A stretch of 64,000 bases of DNA from Stylonectria norvegica (lineage: Eukaryota > Ascomycota > Sordariomycetes > Hypocreales > Nectriaceae), in contig JAANBC010000016.1 of the NCBI GenBank assembly GCA_014621405.1, positions 62,001 to 126,000 of the forward strand, written 5' to 3'. A program made the translations under genes and the position numbers. A model generated the notes under the pieces. It saw only the letters and a list, made by a program, of their open reading frames with translations. It searched no databases and was not told the DNA's origin. Below, one piece after another: positions 1-10,832 of the stretch. Within the stretch, counting starts at the first letter, position 1, and the number at the start of each line of letters is the position of its first letter.

Positions 1-392
1 CCCTCTTGGCGCTGCAGGCTTAGTGCTCGCAAATATCATCAACATGTTGTGCCGAATTATCTGGAGTAGCTTGTTCATCAAGAGCTTCTTCAAGAAGCAC
101 GGCGCTGACTTTGACTTCAAGTCGTTAATCCCTGACGGCATTGTCACTGTGTCTCTGGCGACGGCCGTCTTTCTCAAGAGCTTCAAAATTTCTGATACTG
201 CGGAAGACGAGCCGATCAAAACTCTAGTCAAGATTGGCGCCTCGGCCATTCCATTATTGTTTCATATGTAAGTACACACACGCTCCAACTACTACTCTAT
301 GCCATCTAACAGTCGACAGCTTTTACTTTGAACGTCCTTTTCTCATCGATTGCTTCCAATCTATCCGCGGCCGTAAAGTAGCCAAACAGTAA
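1..392 (+). CDS. RFT1: RFT1 oligosaccharide translocation protein, 3' end only
   Basis: Only the C-terminal part lies in the window. Frame 2 is open from base 2, and the exon runs to base 267, where a GTAAGT donor begins at 268. The acceptor is the CAG ending at 319, and the last exon (320-392) encodes a short tail ending GRKVAKQ before TAA at 390-392. The visible protein has a hydrophobic stretch with the ANIINMLCRIIWS pattern typical of the last membrane segments of RFT1. RFT1 is an ER multi-span protein of the MOP/MATE-like superfamily, implicated in handling Man5GlcNAc2-PP-dolichol for N-glycosylation. Its precise flippase role is debated. The stop lies 17 nt from the stop of the convergent DBP3 gene. 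The identification rests on about 110 residues. Confidence 0.82.
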
Positions 393-409
393 CGCCTTGT
401 CCCATTTCC

Positions 410-2348
410 TTAGTCAAAGGTGATCTTGGTGGCCTTCTGGGTCATGTCGACATCCTTGAAGAAAGCGCCGTACATGTCGTGGGCCTTCTTCTTAACAGTA
501 GTGCCGAACTTGAGGAGGTCCTCGGGTACCTCCTGATTTGCGCCCTTGAGGATGTTGACGAGCCTAAAAGAAGTAAGTATCATGAAATTCAATGGAGTCA
601 ATATTTACTCACGATCCAGAGTGCGACTTGTCCACAACCGTAAAGAAGGTGATAGCTTCGCCAGTCTTTCCGGCTCGGCCGGTTCGTCCGATACGGTGAA
701 CGTAATCCTCGATAGTCAAGGGGAACTATATTTGAACACGTTAGCAGGGTATTCTATAAGATTTTTTTTGGCGATAGAGGCTTAAACATACGGTGACGTT
801 GATGACCAGCTTGACCTCGGGGATATCCAAACCACGAGCTGCAACATCAGTAGCAACTAGAACTGGGGTGGTTCCGGATTTAAACGCCGCCAGACTCTTC
901 GTACGCTGCTCTTGACGCAAGTCACCGTGAATGCCAGCAACACGGATACCCTTGCGGCTAAGGAACTGCTCTATACGGGTCGCCTCCTTCTTGTAAAGAC
1001 AGAACACTAGAATACGATCATCCTTGTGCGATCCTTGTGTGTGCTCCTTGAGGAGCTGTAGCAGTCGGAACTCCTTGTCCCTTCCGTCCATGACCTCGAC
1101 CCTTTGGGTAATACGCGCATTTGCCTGGAGGTCAACGCCGCCGTCGGCATTGGCCTTGCCACCTCCACCAATTGTGACTTTAACGGGGCTGACCATAAAG
1201 GTCGAAGCCAGGGACTGCACGGAGGCAGGCCACGTAGCGGTAAACATAAGAGTCTGACGCTTCTCACGCGGCGGGCACTCGCCCAGGATCTGCTTGATGT
1301 CCTCCTCGAAACCCTTATCCAGCATGCGGTCAGCCTCATCGAGAACAACGAAGCTTGAAGCACTTAGGTCAACAGTCCCATCGGACATGAAATCCCTGAG
1401 ACGCCCCGGTGTCGCAACGATGATGTCGGCGCCGCGGCGCAAGAGACTCCGCTGATCATCTTTGGAAGAACCACCGAAAAGGCAAACACACTTCAACCCA
1501 ACCAATGCCGCCAGGGTGGCAAGCTGAGCGTGTGTCTGCATAGCCAACTCTCGGGTAGGCGATACGACAACCGCCTTGGTGCTCTTGGTGGTCAATCCCA
1601 AGACCGCCTCTACACAGGGGAGAGCAAAGGCCATGGTCTTGCCAGATCCGGTCTCGGCAACTCCAACAACGTCTCGGGCGCTGAGGGTGAAGGGCCACGA
1701 GGCAGACTGGATGGGTGTAGGGGCTTTGAAGCCGGCGAATGGGGAAGGCTTCTTCTCGAGGAGGTTGGTCGAAGGTAGCTGGTGGAAATCGATAATGGGG
1801 CGGAGGGTGACTTCATCGTTGAGAGGGTCGGTGACAAGGATCTCGTTCGTAGCCATGAAGCTGTCGATATCGGATTGAGGAACGTTTGTGAGGCTCATGG
1901 TCTGGATGTAAGCGCCTTTGCCCTGAGCCTCGGGGGCCTTGGACTTCTTCTTGTCCTTCTTGGCCCTCTTATCTTTAGGTGCGGCCTCGACAGCCTCTTC
2001 GACCTCGACAGCCACAGGAGCAGTCTGTTCCCCAGCCTCCTTGAGCTTCTTTTCCTTCTTCTCCCTCTTCTTGTCCTTCTTCTCCTTCTTCAGCCGAGCC
2101 TTCTCTGCCTCTGCCTCACCATCGTCTTGGCCGTCGGCGCTGGCCTCCACAACTGCCTCGACCTTCTCTTCAACGGCCTCCTCCGCGGCGGCCTTTTTGG
2201 CCTTCTTCTTGTCCTTCTTCTCCTTCTTCAACCGGGCCTTTTCTGCTTCCGCATCGGCGTCGTTGATCTTGGTCTTCTTGGACGGTCGCACGACGTCTTC
2301 GACGCTGTTGACCTCGCTCTCGGCGAGGGTGTGCTTGGTAGCAGCCAT
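410..2348 (-). CDS. DBP3: DEAD-box ATP-dependent RNA helicase DBP3
   Basis: Three exons: 2348-792, 725-613 and 563-410, with introns of 66 and 49 nt (GTATGT and GTGAGT donors). Predicted length is 607 aa. The first 140 residues are a lysine/glutamate-rich tail, followed by the helicase core: Q motif with GFKAPTPIQ (about 206-214), motif I AETGSGKT (231-238), PTRELA (264-269), TPGRL (313-317), DEAD (337-340), TAT (370-372), a VAARGLD segment and HRIGRTGRAG (529-538). The basic tail plus this core matches fungal Dbp3, a nucleolar helicase of 60S ribosomal subunit/35S pre-rRNA processing. Motifs are intact, so the gene looks functional. The start is the ATG at 2348, preceded by a non-coding leader. 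A 15-residue block of the basic tail is duplicated. Confidence 0.93.
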
Positions 2349-3330
2349 GTCGGTGATCTGGTTCAGTACGACAGCGGAATTGCTCCAGAAGTTGCGAATT
2401 GGCTGGGAGAGTTGCTTCGCGCGAGAAAAGGTGGGATGCTGCGACTGATCTTAGAGAGAGAAGAAAAAAAAAGATTATCTTATCGATAAGACGATACCTA
2501 TAAAAGTGGATCCAACTGGTTCCACGCAACCACGCAACCCGCAATCATGCCGCATCAACTTTCCAGCCCAACTCAAGATATGGGTAAGTATCTTCTCTTT
2601 CTTCTCTCTTCCCTCAAAAGGCGAGAGCTGCTTCTCCTTTCAATGTCACGCCACACGGAGCCGCAAGGCATATTCGTGAAAGCCTATGAGTACGCTTCTG
2701 TGTTTTATCAAGTTACATGAGTCGACAACATGTACTTTCCTTATCCACGGTTTCTCAAGTATTCGTATCAACCTCAGCTTCGTGACCGTTGTCTCCCCAC
2801 GCTTTTCTGATACAGACCGGTCCTACAAGCTTGTCGCCCAGTCTATACCTAACGCCTTGCTGGAAATGTCACGATGGTTCCTAGCCCAACCGCTTATGTG
2901 CGTTGCCGCGTCTCATGCCATGCTACCTGCAGCTCCTCAAATGGGCAAGCACAGAAGTGTGTCTCGCTCTGTCTGGTCATTTGCTCATGCGATTCGGCCG
3001 ACGCTGTTCAATATCCTCCAGTAATCTGGCCGCGAAGGAAGTCATCTGAGCGTGGCCTTTGCGAGCGAGTGCTCCATTGGGCGCCCTATTTCTCGGCTCT
3101 GCGCTTTTGCGAGCCACGGTTGGGTTGTTAATGGTTGCCAATGGGTTGTCATCCTTGGAGCGGTATCAGGCTTGCACAAGTGTATCTTGCGCTATCGTGC
3201 TGTCCTGCCATTCTGGAATATGCTGGGCGGTTCAGGCCCGACGAAATGGCATATAAGTGTATGCCACACTCCACGCGCCATCTTCTCGATCGTTTCAAGG
3301 AACGTTCACTCCTAACCTCATGCTCCAAAG
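2349..3330. other. Divergent intergenic region, DBP3 / membrane protein
   Basis: 982 nt between two divergent genes. It must hold both promoters. I see a TATA-like CATATAAGTG near 3250-3259, about 75 nt upstream of the ATG at 3331. A short ATG-led frame at 2547 ends in a good GTAAGT donor (2583), but no coding continuation is convincing. An open stretch at 2686-3024 has no recognisable motif and is judged to be chance. Confidence 0.6.
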
Positions 3331-4311
3331 ATGATTTTGTGTCAAGGCGAGGGACGGCCCGACATGTACGGCTTGGGCATCCGCATCGCCTTCTATATCC
3401 AATGGATAGGGGCTATCATCGTGGAAGGCCTCGACGAACAAGATTTGCCCGACATCCAGCTAGTTGGTTTCTTGCAATCTACCGCAGTCACCATAGCTCT
3501 CTTTGCTCAAGTGGCTGGGAATCATCGTGTTCAGCCAATTGACATATATCTCGCCCTTGTTCTGTCTATGGGCATCTTCATCTTCATGGTCCCGATCTAT
3601 GTATGGCGTATGTTGACTTGCTTCAACAAACACCTAGATCCTCTCCGAGGCTCCAAAGAGACACAAAGTAGCTTCTTCAAGCTTTGCAACTTCGTTCTGC
3701 TCCTAAGTAATGCTGGTATTGGCGTCTGGTACTACACGACTTACCTGCCAGATCCAGCTCGGGATTGTGAGCAGTACGGCTTTTTCTTCAACAAAGTGGA
3801 GCTGGGTGACAAAGGATACATTGCGTTTAGCTCTATTTTCTACTTATGTATAATAATTGTGTGTATTGGAGTTGTTCTCGTCATGGCCGGCTGGGAGGCT
3901 GACTTCGGGCACAAACGCCGCAAGAAAGTGAAGTATGCAACTGAATCTGCACTACCCAAGCCTAAGTCGTTGCTCACCCTGTGCAGGAAAATCGACATGA
4001 TTGTTCTCCATCAATTTCGCTTCCTAACCAGCCTCATCGTCTACGCCGTGCTCATAACCTCTATCGAGCTGCCTATCTTATGGAACGGCTTGCAAAATGT
4101 CATGAGCGTCGAGTCGGCAGCGCAAACGATCCCTCTGTTTCTTAGTCTAGGGTTTACCGTTCGCGTTTTGTTCTTGCACTGGGTGAACGCTGATGGCGAT
4201 GATACGTCAGAGAACTCAAGCGTTCGTGTTCGTCAGGAATCGCATGTTTCTTCGGTGGACATACGAGATGTACCGTCGTCGCCTTCTAGAGTATTTATGT
4301 CCCCTGCTTAA
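3331..4311 (+). CDS. Uncharacterised seven-span membrane protein
   Basis: A single uninterrupted exon of 326 codons starting at the ATG at 3331. Hydrophobic segments lie at about residues 14-33, 44-63, 71-92, 118-138, 163-187, 230-250 and 264-285, so about seven transmembrane helices are likely. The N-terminal PDMYGLGIRIAFYIQW pattern (10-25) recurs in many uncharacterised filamentous-fungal membrane proteins, with PD-YGLGIR near the start. A basic loop (HKRRKKVK, 194-201) follows the fifth helix, and the C-terminus is hydrophilic and Ser/Asp-rich. No enzymatic motif or signal peptide is evident, and no function can be assigned. A GPCR-like topology is possible but not supported by any motif I recognise. 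Confidence 0.75.
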   Translation: MILCQGEGRPDMYGLGIRIAFYIQWIGAIIVEGLDEQDLPDIQLVGFLQSTAVTIALFAQVAGNHRVQPIDIYLALVLSMGIFIFMVPIYVWRMLTCFNKHLDPLRGSKETQSSFFKLCNFVLLLSNAGIGVWYYTTYLPDPARDCEQYGFFFNKVELGDKGYIAFSSIFYLCIIIVCIGVVLVMAGWEADFGHKRRKKVKYATESALPKPKSLLTLCRKIDMIVLHQFRFLTSLIVYAVLITSIELPILWNGLQNVMSVESAAQTIPLFLSLGFTVRVLFLHWVNADGDDTSENSSVRVRQESHVSSVDIRDVPSSPSRVFMSPA

Positions 4312-4658
4312 TGGTGCTGAATGCAGTAGTAGGTACTACTTAGGTCAATACAGAAGGACGGATTGGCCTCTCCGACATCGAGGCAGATTTTTATTCATTT
4401 GCAGCCTGCTAGCCGTTTAAATCGCATGTTAAATTCTGATTTTTCACGTCGCAATATTGGTACTTTTTTATCTCAACTCAAGTCCCCCAACGGTGCTGCT
4501 CGATTGTCTCTCGGTGTCTCTCGGTGTCCCTCGGTGAACCCCGCCGCACAGACCACTCCATTAATCCCACCCCGCAACCGCAAGTAAACAAATCCCCTAC
4601 CATCACCATCAACGTCAAGCCCTCTCTGTTCGACCTACTACCCAGGTCATCCGCAATC
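4312..4658. other. Intergenic, 3' of membrane protein and MAD2 promoter
   Basis: 347 nt. Holds the 3' UTR of the membrane protein and the MAD2 promoter/5' UTR. A tandem TCTCGGTG(T) motif repeats three times around 4508-4537. No gene is seen. Confidence 0.5.
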
Positions 4659-5652
4659 ATGTCTACCAAAGAGCCGTCCAAAGACAAGGACAAGTCCAAG
4701 ATCCACAAGCTATCGCTCAAGGGTAGCGCCAGGCTTGTCGCCGAGTTCGTAAGTCTACAATCCCTAATCTAGAGCCTCCGCTTGTGCCATGAGGGTCGCT
4801 AACCATCGTCTGCCGTTCCAGTTCCAATATTCCATTCACACCATCCTGTACGACTTCCCGCGACCCCCCCCCCCCGGTTGATACGACCATAGTTTCGGCA
4901 CTGACAGTGCTTAGATTCCAACGAGGCGTGTACCCAGCCGAAGACTTCTCAGCGTACGTCCGCCCTCTCGACCGCAGCGATCGCGTTCGCAGACTCACAG
5001 CCGCAGCGTCAAGAAATATGGCCTCAATATGCTCGGTAGGTGACACTATAGGATGCCAGGATATTTGCTGCCAGGTCTAACCTCGAGCTACAGTCTCGTC
5101 CGACGACCAAGTCAAAGCCTACATCAAGAAGATCATGTCGCAACTGGACAAGTGGATGGTCGGAGGGAAAATCTCCAAGCTTGTCATAGTGATCACAAAC
5201 AAGGACACGGGCGAACACGTCGAGCGATGGCAGTTTGATGTACGCCACCGCCCCCTATTCTCCCTCGCCGAGCAGCCAACTAATGCGCCGAGCAGGTGCA
5301 AATCTTCAAGCCCACCAAGTCCAAGTCCAAGTCATCCTCCAAGACCACCGACCAAGAAAACGCCGCGCCCAGCGCCGCCGCCGCATCCACCGAGAAGACA
5401 GAGCCCGAGATCCAGGCCGAGATCGCCGCCATCTTCCGCCAGATCACCGCCTCGGTCACGTTCCTGCCCCAGCTCAACGGCGACTGTACCTTCAACGTGC
5501 TGGTGTACGCCGACGCCGACAGCGAGGTGCCCGTGGAGTGGGGTGACTCGGATGCCAAGGAGATTGAGGATGGCGAGAGGGTGCAGCTGAGGGGCTTCAG
5601 CACGGCCAGCCACCGGGTCGATACTCTGGTTAGCTACCGGTTGGCAGAATGA
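4659..5652 (+). CDS. MAD2: Mitotic spindle checkpoint protein MAD2 (HORMA domain)
   Basis: Six exons: 4659-4748, 4822-4847, 4915-4953, 5007-5035, 5094-5239 and 5296-5652, all with GT-AG ends, giving 228 aa. Exons 2-4 are only 26, 39 and 29 nt. The product begins with a Lys/Asp-rich tail, then LKGSARLVAEFFQYSIHTIL (residues 20-39), RGVYPAEDF, QLDKWM, and a C-terminal SHRVDTLVSYRL segment. Together these are the hallmarks of the Mad2 HORMA domain with its seat-belt end. Mad2 binds Mad1 at unattached kinetochores and inhibits Cdc20-APC/C. A low-complexity Ser/Lys/Ala loop (about 117-145) interrupts the domain, lengthening it against the roughly 200 aa yeast and human proteins. The second intron contains a run of about a dozen C residues (4864-4875). 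Identity is secure; exact small-exon boundaries are inferred from phase and family fit. Confidence 0.93.
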
Positions 5653-5982
5653 GCTGGGCATATAATTGGGCTTTAGACGTGGTATACCATTTTGGCGGTG
5701 CGAAGATGTGCTACAGAGGTCGGAACATATGATCTTGGGATGGCTGATTGAGGCCCGGATGGCGTTGATAGGCGTTGAGATACATGTGGTTCACTTCAGT
5801 CATCATATGGGAGCTTGAGTAATCTGTACGATCATTTTTGATATATCTATCTACTCTTTCGAGGATTCTGAGTAGACTCGAGGTCATCCTCATCTCTTCC
5901 ATGTTTTATACCCCATTTCCGTTCTACCCCAGCCCATACATAAATCTCATCCGCGTTTACTCCACGTTACTCATCGAACCGC
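5653..5982. other. Intergenic between convergent MAD2 and UBP14
   Basis: 330 nt of shared 3' flank between tail-to-tail genes. AT-richer than the surrounding exons. No gene, repeat or tRNA is seen. Confidence 0.5.
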
Positions 5983-8540
5983 TCAAACCCTCTGGAAAAA
6001 GTAAACGTAGGCAAACTTGCGCATCTCGTCTACGTCATGAGCTTCCACGACCTTTTCGTCGTTGAAGAGAGTCCAAGTTGGGGTAACTTGGCCGTCTGCC
6101 AAAGTCAGGTGTTTGCGAACGAACGCTACGTAATGTCTGTATAGATGATTAGCGTGTGCTGTGCTCAAACACCTCTTTCAACTCACCCAGCATGTATGCT
6201 CGTGCCTTTGTGGCAAACAATCGATTGAAGCTGAAAGTTGGCAGGTAAAGATGCACTTCCTGCTGGCTTGGAGGAGGTGGCCGCTGTTGCTGCACCCTCT
6301 GCTGAGGCTTCATCATCAAACGTGCCTTGGTCATCAGGATGGCTGAAGAGCCACTCCACAGCTCGCTCAACGTCTCCACCTGTTTCAGTCAATGCTTTAC
6401 GAGCTTGGGGAGCGCTGAAACCCATGGCCCCAAGCATCTCGGTCTTCTCTGGGTCGGCTTCAGTCTTCCCCGGAGCAGACTGTCCACCCAGGTCGAGAGG
6501 TGCATCGATGTCGGCGTCTTCCATGTGGCCAAACAGCCACTCCATCGCAGCATCGGCATTAGCGTTTCCGGTGGCGTGCAGGGCACGCTCGCAGCGGTTG
6601 CGTGGGAATCCCATCGCCTCTAGCTGTGCAACCGCTTCAGCATTTGGTACAAAGGCAGGGGCTTGAGTCTCTGGTTCGTCGGGTAACTGCTCTTCAGAGG
6701 ATTGAAGCCCATGAGATAGATATTTATCTAGTGGAAACTCTCCGTTAGGGACGATCACCGGAACGTCAACCTTGATCGGCACCCAGTTCACCACCGCCAT
6801 CTTCCTGGCATTGACAACGAGCACATTTGGGAAGGTTTTAAACAGAGACTGTTTGGTGAAGCCATCCTTGCTTCCGCACGCTGAACAGGTCAACTCAACC
6901 TTCTCGGCCGTTGTCAAGTTATCGAGGCATTCCTCGAGAGAAACGGGCTTGTATGCATCCGGGGTGTTCTCTGTAGCTTCCTCGCTGGGGAGCTTTTCCA
7001 GAGGAACGTCGATAAAGATGTTGTCCTGTTCGTTCGTGCTGTATTTGACCTTTTTACAACCGAGGCATTGCAATCGTTGCTCCAAAACAAACCGGAAAGC
7101 CTGCGTGGGATCCTCCAAGTCGCCGGGGTGTTGAGACCGACCGATGAGCTTGAACAAGTGCTGAAGCAGCTCAAACGCATCCTGCTGCCTCATGGTTGAG
7201 AATTCCTCATGCCCACGGCCAATAAGATGTTTGAGCATGGCAGGTGCAAGTCCTTTTTGATGAGTGACGTCGGAATCGCTTGATACGTCGTTGTCAGGTT
7301 TGGAGTATTTGCCAGACCAAAGTCCGTCGGCCACCTTCCGCAGTTGAGTTTCAAGATCCTCAGCAGGGTCTTGAACGATAGGTAGATCATCTGCGGGTCG
7401 GTAATATCGTTTTTTGAAAGAAGGCATGTCAAAAAGACACTGAATGGTGCTCGCCAAGTAGCAACTGTTTCCCAGGTTCTTCAAGCCTGTAAGTCCGGGC
7501 CCAAATAATGGCTTTAGCTCCTTGCCATCTTCCGTTGTCATGCTGAAGTCCCATTTTAGGTTCTGTTCGATCTGCATCTCCGTCAAGCTTTTTTCGGTCT
7601 TTTGTCTCTCTGCTAGCACAATACCCCAGTGAGCCAAGTGCTCGCCAAGGTTGTCGTCGATCCGCTCATCGTCGCATTTGTAGCAGTACACATCAGCAGT
7701 GCCCTCGGGAGTGATGGATCCGAGTTTGACGGCTACACCGTGACCAGATTCGTCGGAATGAGCAAGCGCATGAGAGTTGCCGTCAACGCCGCCTAGCTGC
7801 TTTCGACCACATCCCAGGTTTCCACAGTCCAAACAGAGCCAGAGGTTTTCATTTAAGTCGCAAGCAGAGCAGTGGCCGAGCACGCCTTGCTCAATCTTCC
7901 TCGATGAGTGCTGTTGCATCAACAGAATATGCTCACAGCTGGTGAGTTCCTGCTCCCAAGCTTTGACCTCCTCCTTTCGCGAGAAGGTGTTGGCCTTCAA
8001 CACACCATCGACGATTGATGCAAGCTTCGGGCTTGTTTTATCCAGCTCGGTGTCGCACTCAAGACACTTGACAGTCAAAGCCGTATCGTATCGGTCCTCC
8101 TCAGTCTCGGCGGAGATGGCTAGCTTGGACATTTTGGCCGGGGGTTCATCTCGAACAACAACCTTACGAGTTCGACGGATGTTGAGGGCAAGCGGGTGGC
8201 TTCGGAGAACATTGTGGAGCTTGTTGTGGCTGTTGGCGCCGGTACAACCGCCGTTGAAGCATTGAAGGCAGACATCGAGACCGGTAACATCGTCCTGTCA
8301 AGCAAACAGGTTAGCAAGGTCGGAAAATAGCAAGGATTATGGTTTTGAAAACTTACAATAGAGTCGAAACATTGCGTGCAGTCCTCTCGGTATACGGACT
8401 GAGCAGGTGTCGGAGGAGTCAGCCCTGAACATCGGGAATGGTCAGCTTCACGAAATGTCTGAAGCTGGGCAAATGACGATGGAGGGGCATAAAGGCGATG
8501 TCATGGACATACCCAAGGACTCCAAATGTGGGCAAGCCAT
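5983..8540 (-). CDS. UBP14: Ubiquitin C-terminal hydrolase UBP14 (USP5/isopeptidase T type)
   Basis: Four exons: 8540-8513, 8424-8357, 8294-6187 and 6136-5983, giving 785 aa. The first two exons are 28 and 68 nt and encode MACPHLESLG and a Cys-rich zinc-binding start. A ZnF-UBP domain follows (C/H pattern HCSACD...CGNLGCGR, about 174-217). The USP catalytic Cys box NLGNSCYLAS has Cys310, there are two UBA domains (about 583-622 and 648-687), and the His box GHYVAF (His736) lies in the last exon. The order ZnF, USP, UBA, UBA embedded in the catalytic domain, His box is the Ubp14/USP5 plan. The enzyme disassembles unanchored polyubiquitin and supports proteasome function. All key residues are present. 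The start is supported by the conserved N-terminus and an upstream promoter-sized gap. Confidence 0.95.
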
Positions 8541-10206
8541 GGCGACTTGATAGTGCGTACTGATGGTGCGTACTGCTCAGCTTTCGTTTTCAAGGAGAAG
8601 TAGACTGCGCCTGGTAAAGTTGTATAGGAAGCGTACTCGTAGAGGGCAAAATTTCGGTGTTCATTGTTTGCTTCGAGTGAAGCTCAAGGTGGCGCGTCAC
8701 TGTAAGCTGTGCGAGGCGGGGCAGCTTGCCAGTTGCCAGGCGGTGGGCTGTGGCTGAGAGCGTCGAAGTAACGGAAACGGTAGTCGATGTGGCGCGAGAT
8801 GTGGCTTTGTCCGTTGTCCGTCAAGATGCACGTGGGGAAGCTGGAGGCGATTTATTACGATCCATGATCGTAACTGTGCCGCAGATGACGCTGTGCGTTG
8901 CACAAAAAAGCGCTGGCTCGGTGGTATTCTTCCAATGCATCTCTACACCTCTAATTTCGCCTCTTATTTGCGAAGTACTAAGAAATACTACGAACGCTTA
9001 CAACACCAAACATCTTGGCCTGCTTCAGCCAAGAGTCCTGCCTTTGTAGGCATGGCAGCAATCCAGGGGATTAAAGAGATGTGCAGCAACGCGTCGAAGC
9101 TAGGGCTCCCGGACTCACGATACCGATGTCCCAATGACAACCCATGTCTTATAATTCCCTTTCTCCACTGCCACCTCTCGGCTCGCAGAAACTCAGGGTT
9201 CAGCGGTCCCAGTTGGATCGAGGCTAGCCGGCCGAGCCGAGCTTGATACTGAGGATGCTTCGTTCTGGAGATGCCTCGCTCTTTTGAGCCAGTAGCAATG
9301 CCGAGCCCGAGAGTTATCCCCGAACTTTGGCCTTACACGAAAATGAAAACGTCGGTGATTTATTACCCATCTTTATGAGAATCGACATTGGAGGCGATGT
9401 GTCTCATTCAAGCCGCAGTTCCTTCGGCGCAACGCTCCAGTTGTAGCTAACTCTTCCTTCTCCGCTCCATGGACTCCATCCTCTTCCTCCGTCCCCGCGG
9501 CGGAAAGGACATGTTGGTCCAGCCTCCACGGACAACGAGACTGCCGGAACGCTAGCAATTCCCCGCACGTGACGGACATTGCTGTACCGGACCCCCGTGG
9601 CGACCACTCCACCCTAGCAGAACTTGCTTTTTTCTCTGCCAAAATGCTAGCACCAGCACCAAATCTCGTTAACGACTGTGCATGACGCATCTTATCAGAT
9701 GCTGCGATTTGTCCGCGACGCCCTGGAGCGCGCTGGAGTGCACTGTAGCCCCCCTTGTAGTCCCCCCTGTAACGCTTTTGACTAAGCACCGTCCGGGGGT
9801 CTTCTCCGACCTCCGAGCCCGCAAAGACGTAATGGCCGAGCAATCAAGCCCTGGTGATTGGTCAGGGTCGGACCCACTGACGCATTGGCCGCAATCGCCA
9901 TGCTCCATCTCCAAGTCCCGCATCTTTTTTTGAGAGAGGCGACGCCGCCCTCCAAAGACCAGAGCTTGCCCCCATTCCTCCTCCGTCATCTTCCAAACAA
10001 TCCAACCATATTCCCTTCAACATCACCTTGAATCCGCCTCTACATCGCCAGTCTGATCCAGTACATCGCTCTTTCACCCTCAGACCCTCTGTACGACTCC
10101 GACCCGACAGCTTCCGGAAATATCGCACATTATCAAGCTTCTAGTCGCCCAGTTTCGGACGCCTCTACTTTTGCCGACCACCTACCAATCCATATATCCG
10201 CCCAAA
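8541..10206. other. Divergent intergenic region, UBP14 / ISU1
   Basis: 1.67 kb between divergent genes. It holds two promoters; the ISU1 side (about 9950-10200) is C/T-rich, typical of a fungal housekeeping promoter and 5' UTR. Open frames here reach at most 156 codons and are low-complexity without motifs. I see no gene. Confidence 0.55.
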
Positions 10207-10832
10207 ATGTTCTCCAGGGGACTTCGTGTTGTCTCGCGCCGGGCTCTCGCTGCTCCTCTCATCCGACCCTCTGTTCTTCCCGCGCGTCAGCTTGCTCCCG
10301 TCGTCTCCGTCAATGCTGCGCGATCCTATCATGAGAAGGTCCTCGATCACTACTCACGCCCCCGAAATGTCGGATCCATGGACAAGAAGGATCTCGACGT
10401 CGGCACTGGACTTGTTGGCGCGCCCGCTTGCGGCGATGTCATGAAGCTTCAGATCCGCGTCGATCCCGCGACCAACAAGATTTCCGACGTCAAGTTCAAG
10501 ACGTTCGGTTGCGGCTCGGCCATCGCCTCCAGCTCTTACCTCACTGAGCTTGTCCGCGGCATGAGCCTGGACGAGGCTTCCAAGGTCCAGAACACCGATA
10601 TTGCCAATGAGCTGTGCTTGCCTCCGGTGAAGAGTAAGCGCTCAATCCGATTCCTCTTTTTTTCGTATTCAATCACTGACAAGATATAGTGCACTGCTCT
10701 ATGCTCGCCCAGGACGCCATCAAGGCGGCCGTCTCTGACTACTACACCAAGAACCCCAAGGCTAAGGCCACCAACCTAGGTGGTACCGAGCTGAAGATGC
10801 CTTCCGTCGAGGCCGCTGCTTCTGCTGCTTAA
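10207..10832 (+). CDS. ISU1: Mitochondrial iron-sulfur cluster scaffold ISU1
   Basis: Two exons: 10207-10633 and 10690-10832, intron of 56 nt with GTAAGC donor, product 189 aa. Residues 1-40 are Arg/Ser/Ala-rich without acidic residues, a mitochondrial targeting sequence. The IscU fold follows from SYHEKVLDHYSRPRNVG. The three cluster-ligand cysteines are present: GAPACGD (Cys75), GCGSAI (Cys102) and HCSML (Cys145). LPPVK (138-142), the binding site of the Hsp70 Ssq1/Ssc1, directly precedes the intron. The protein assembles [2Fe-2S] clusters with the Nfs1-Isd11 desulfurase, frataxin and ferredoxin. The residue after LPPVK is Met, created across the splice junction, where Leu is common. That is a conservative change. 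Confidence 0.95.

Noticed and set aside
1782..2489. Long plus-strand frame with Leu-rich translation
   Set aside because: It is the exact antisense of the DBP3 coding exon; the Leu runs mirror the Lys/Glu codons of the basic tail.
2547..2582. Short ATG-led exon ending in GTAAGT
   Set aside because: No acceptor leads to a continuing frame with any recognisable protein. Judged non-coding.
9373..9843. 156-codon minus-strand frame
   Set aside because: Low-complexity translation, no motif, lies in the promoter region of two divergent genes, and overlaps other chance frames.
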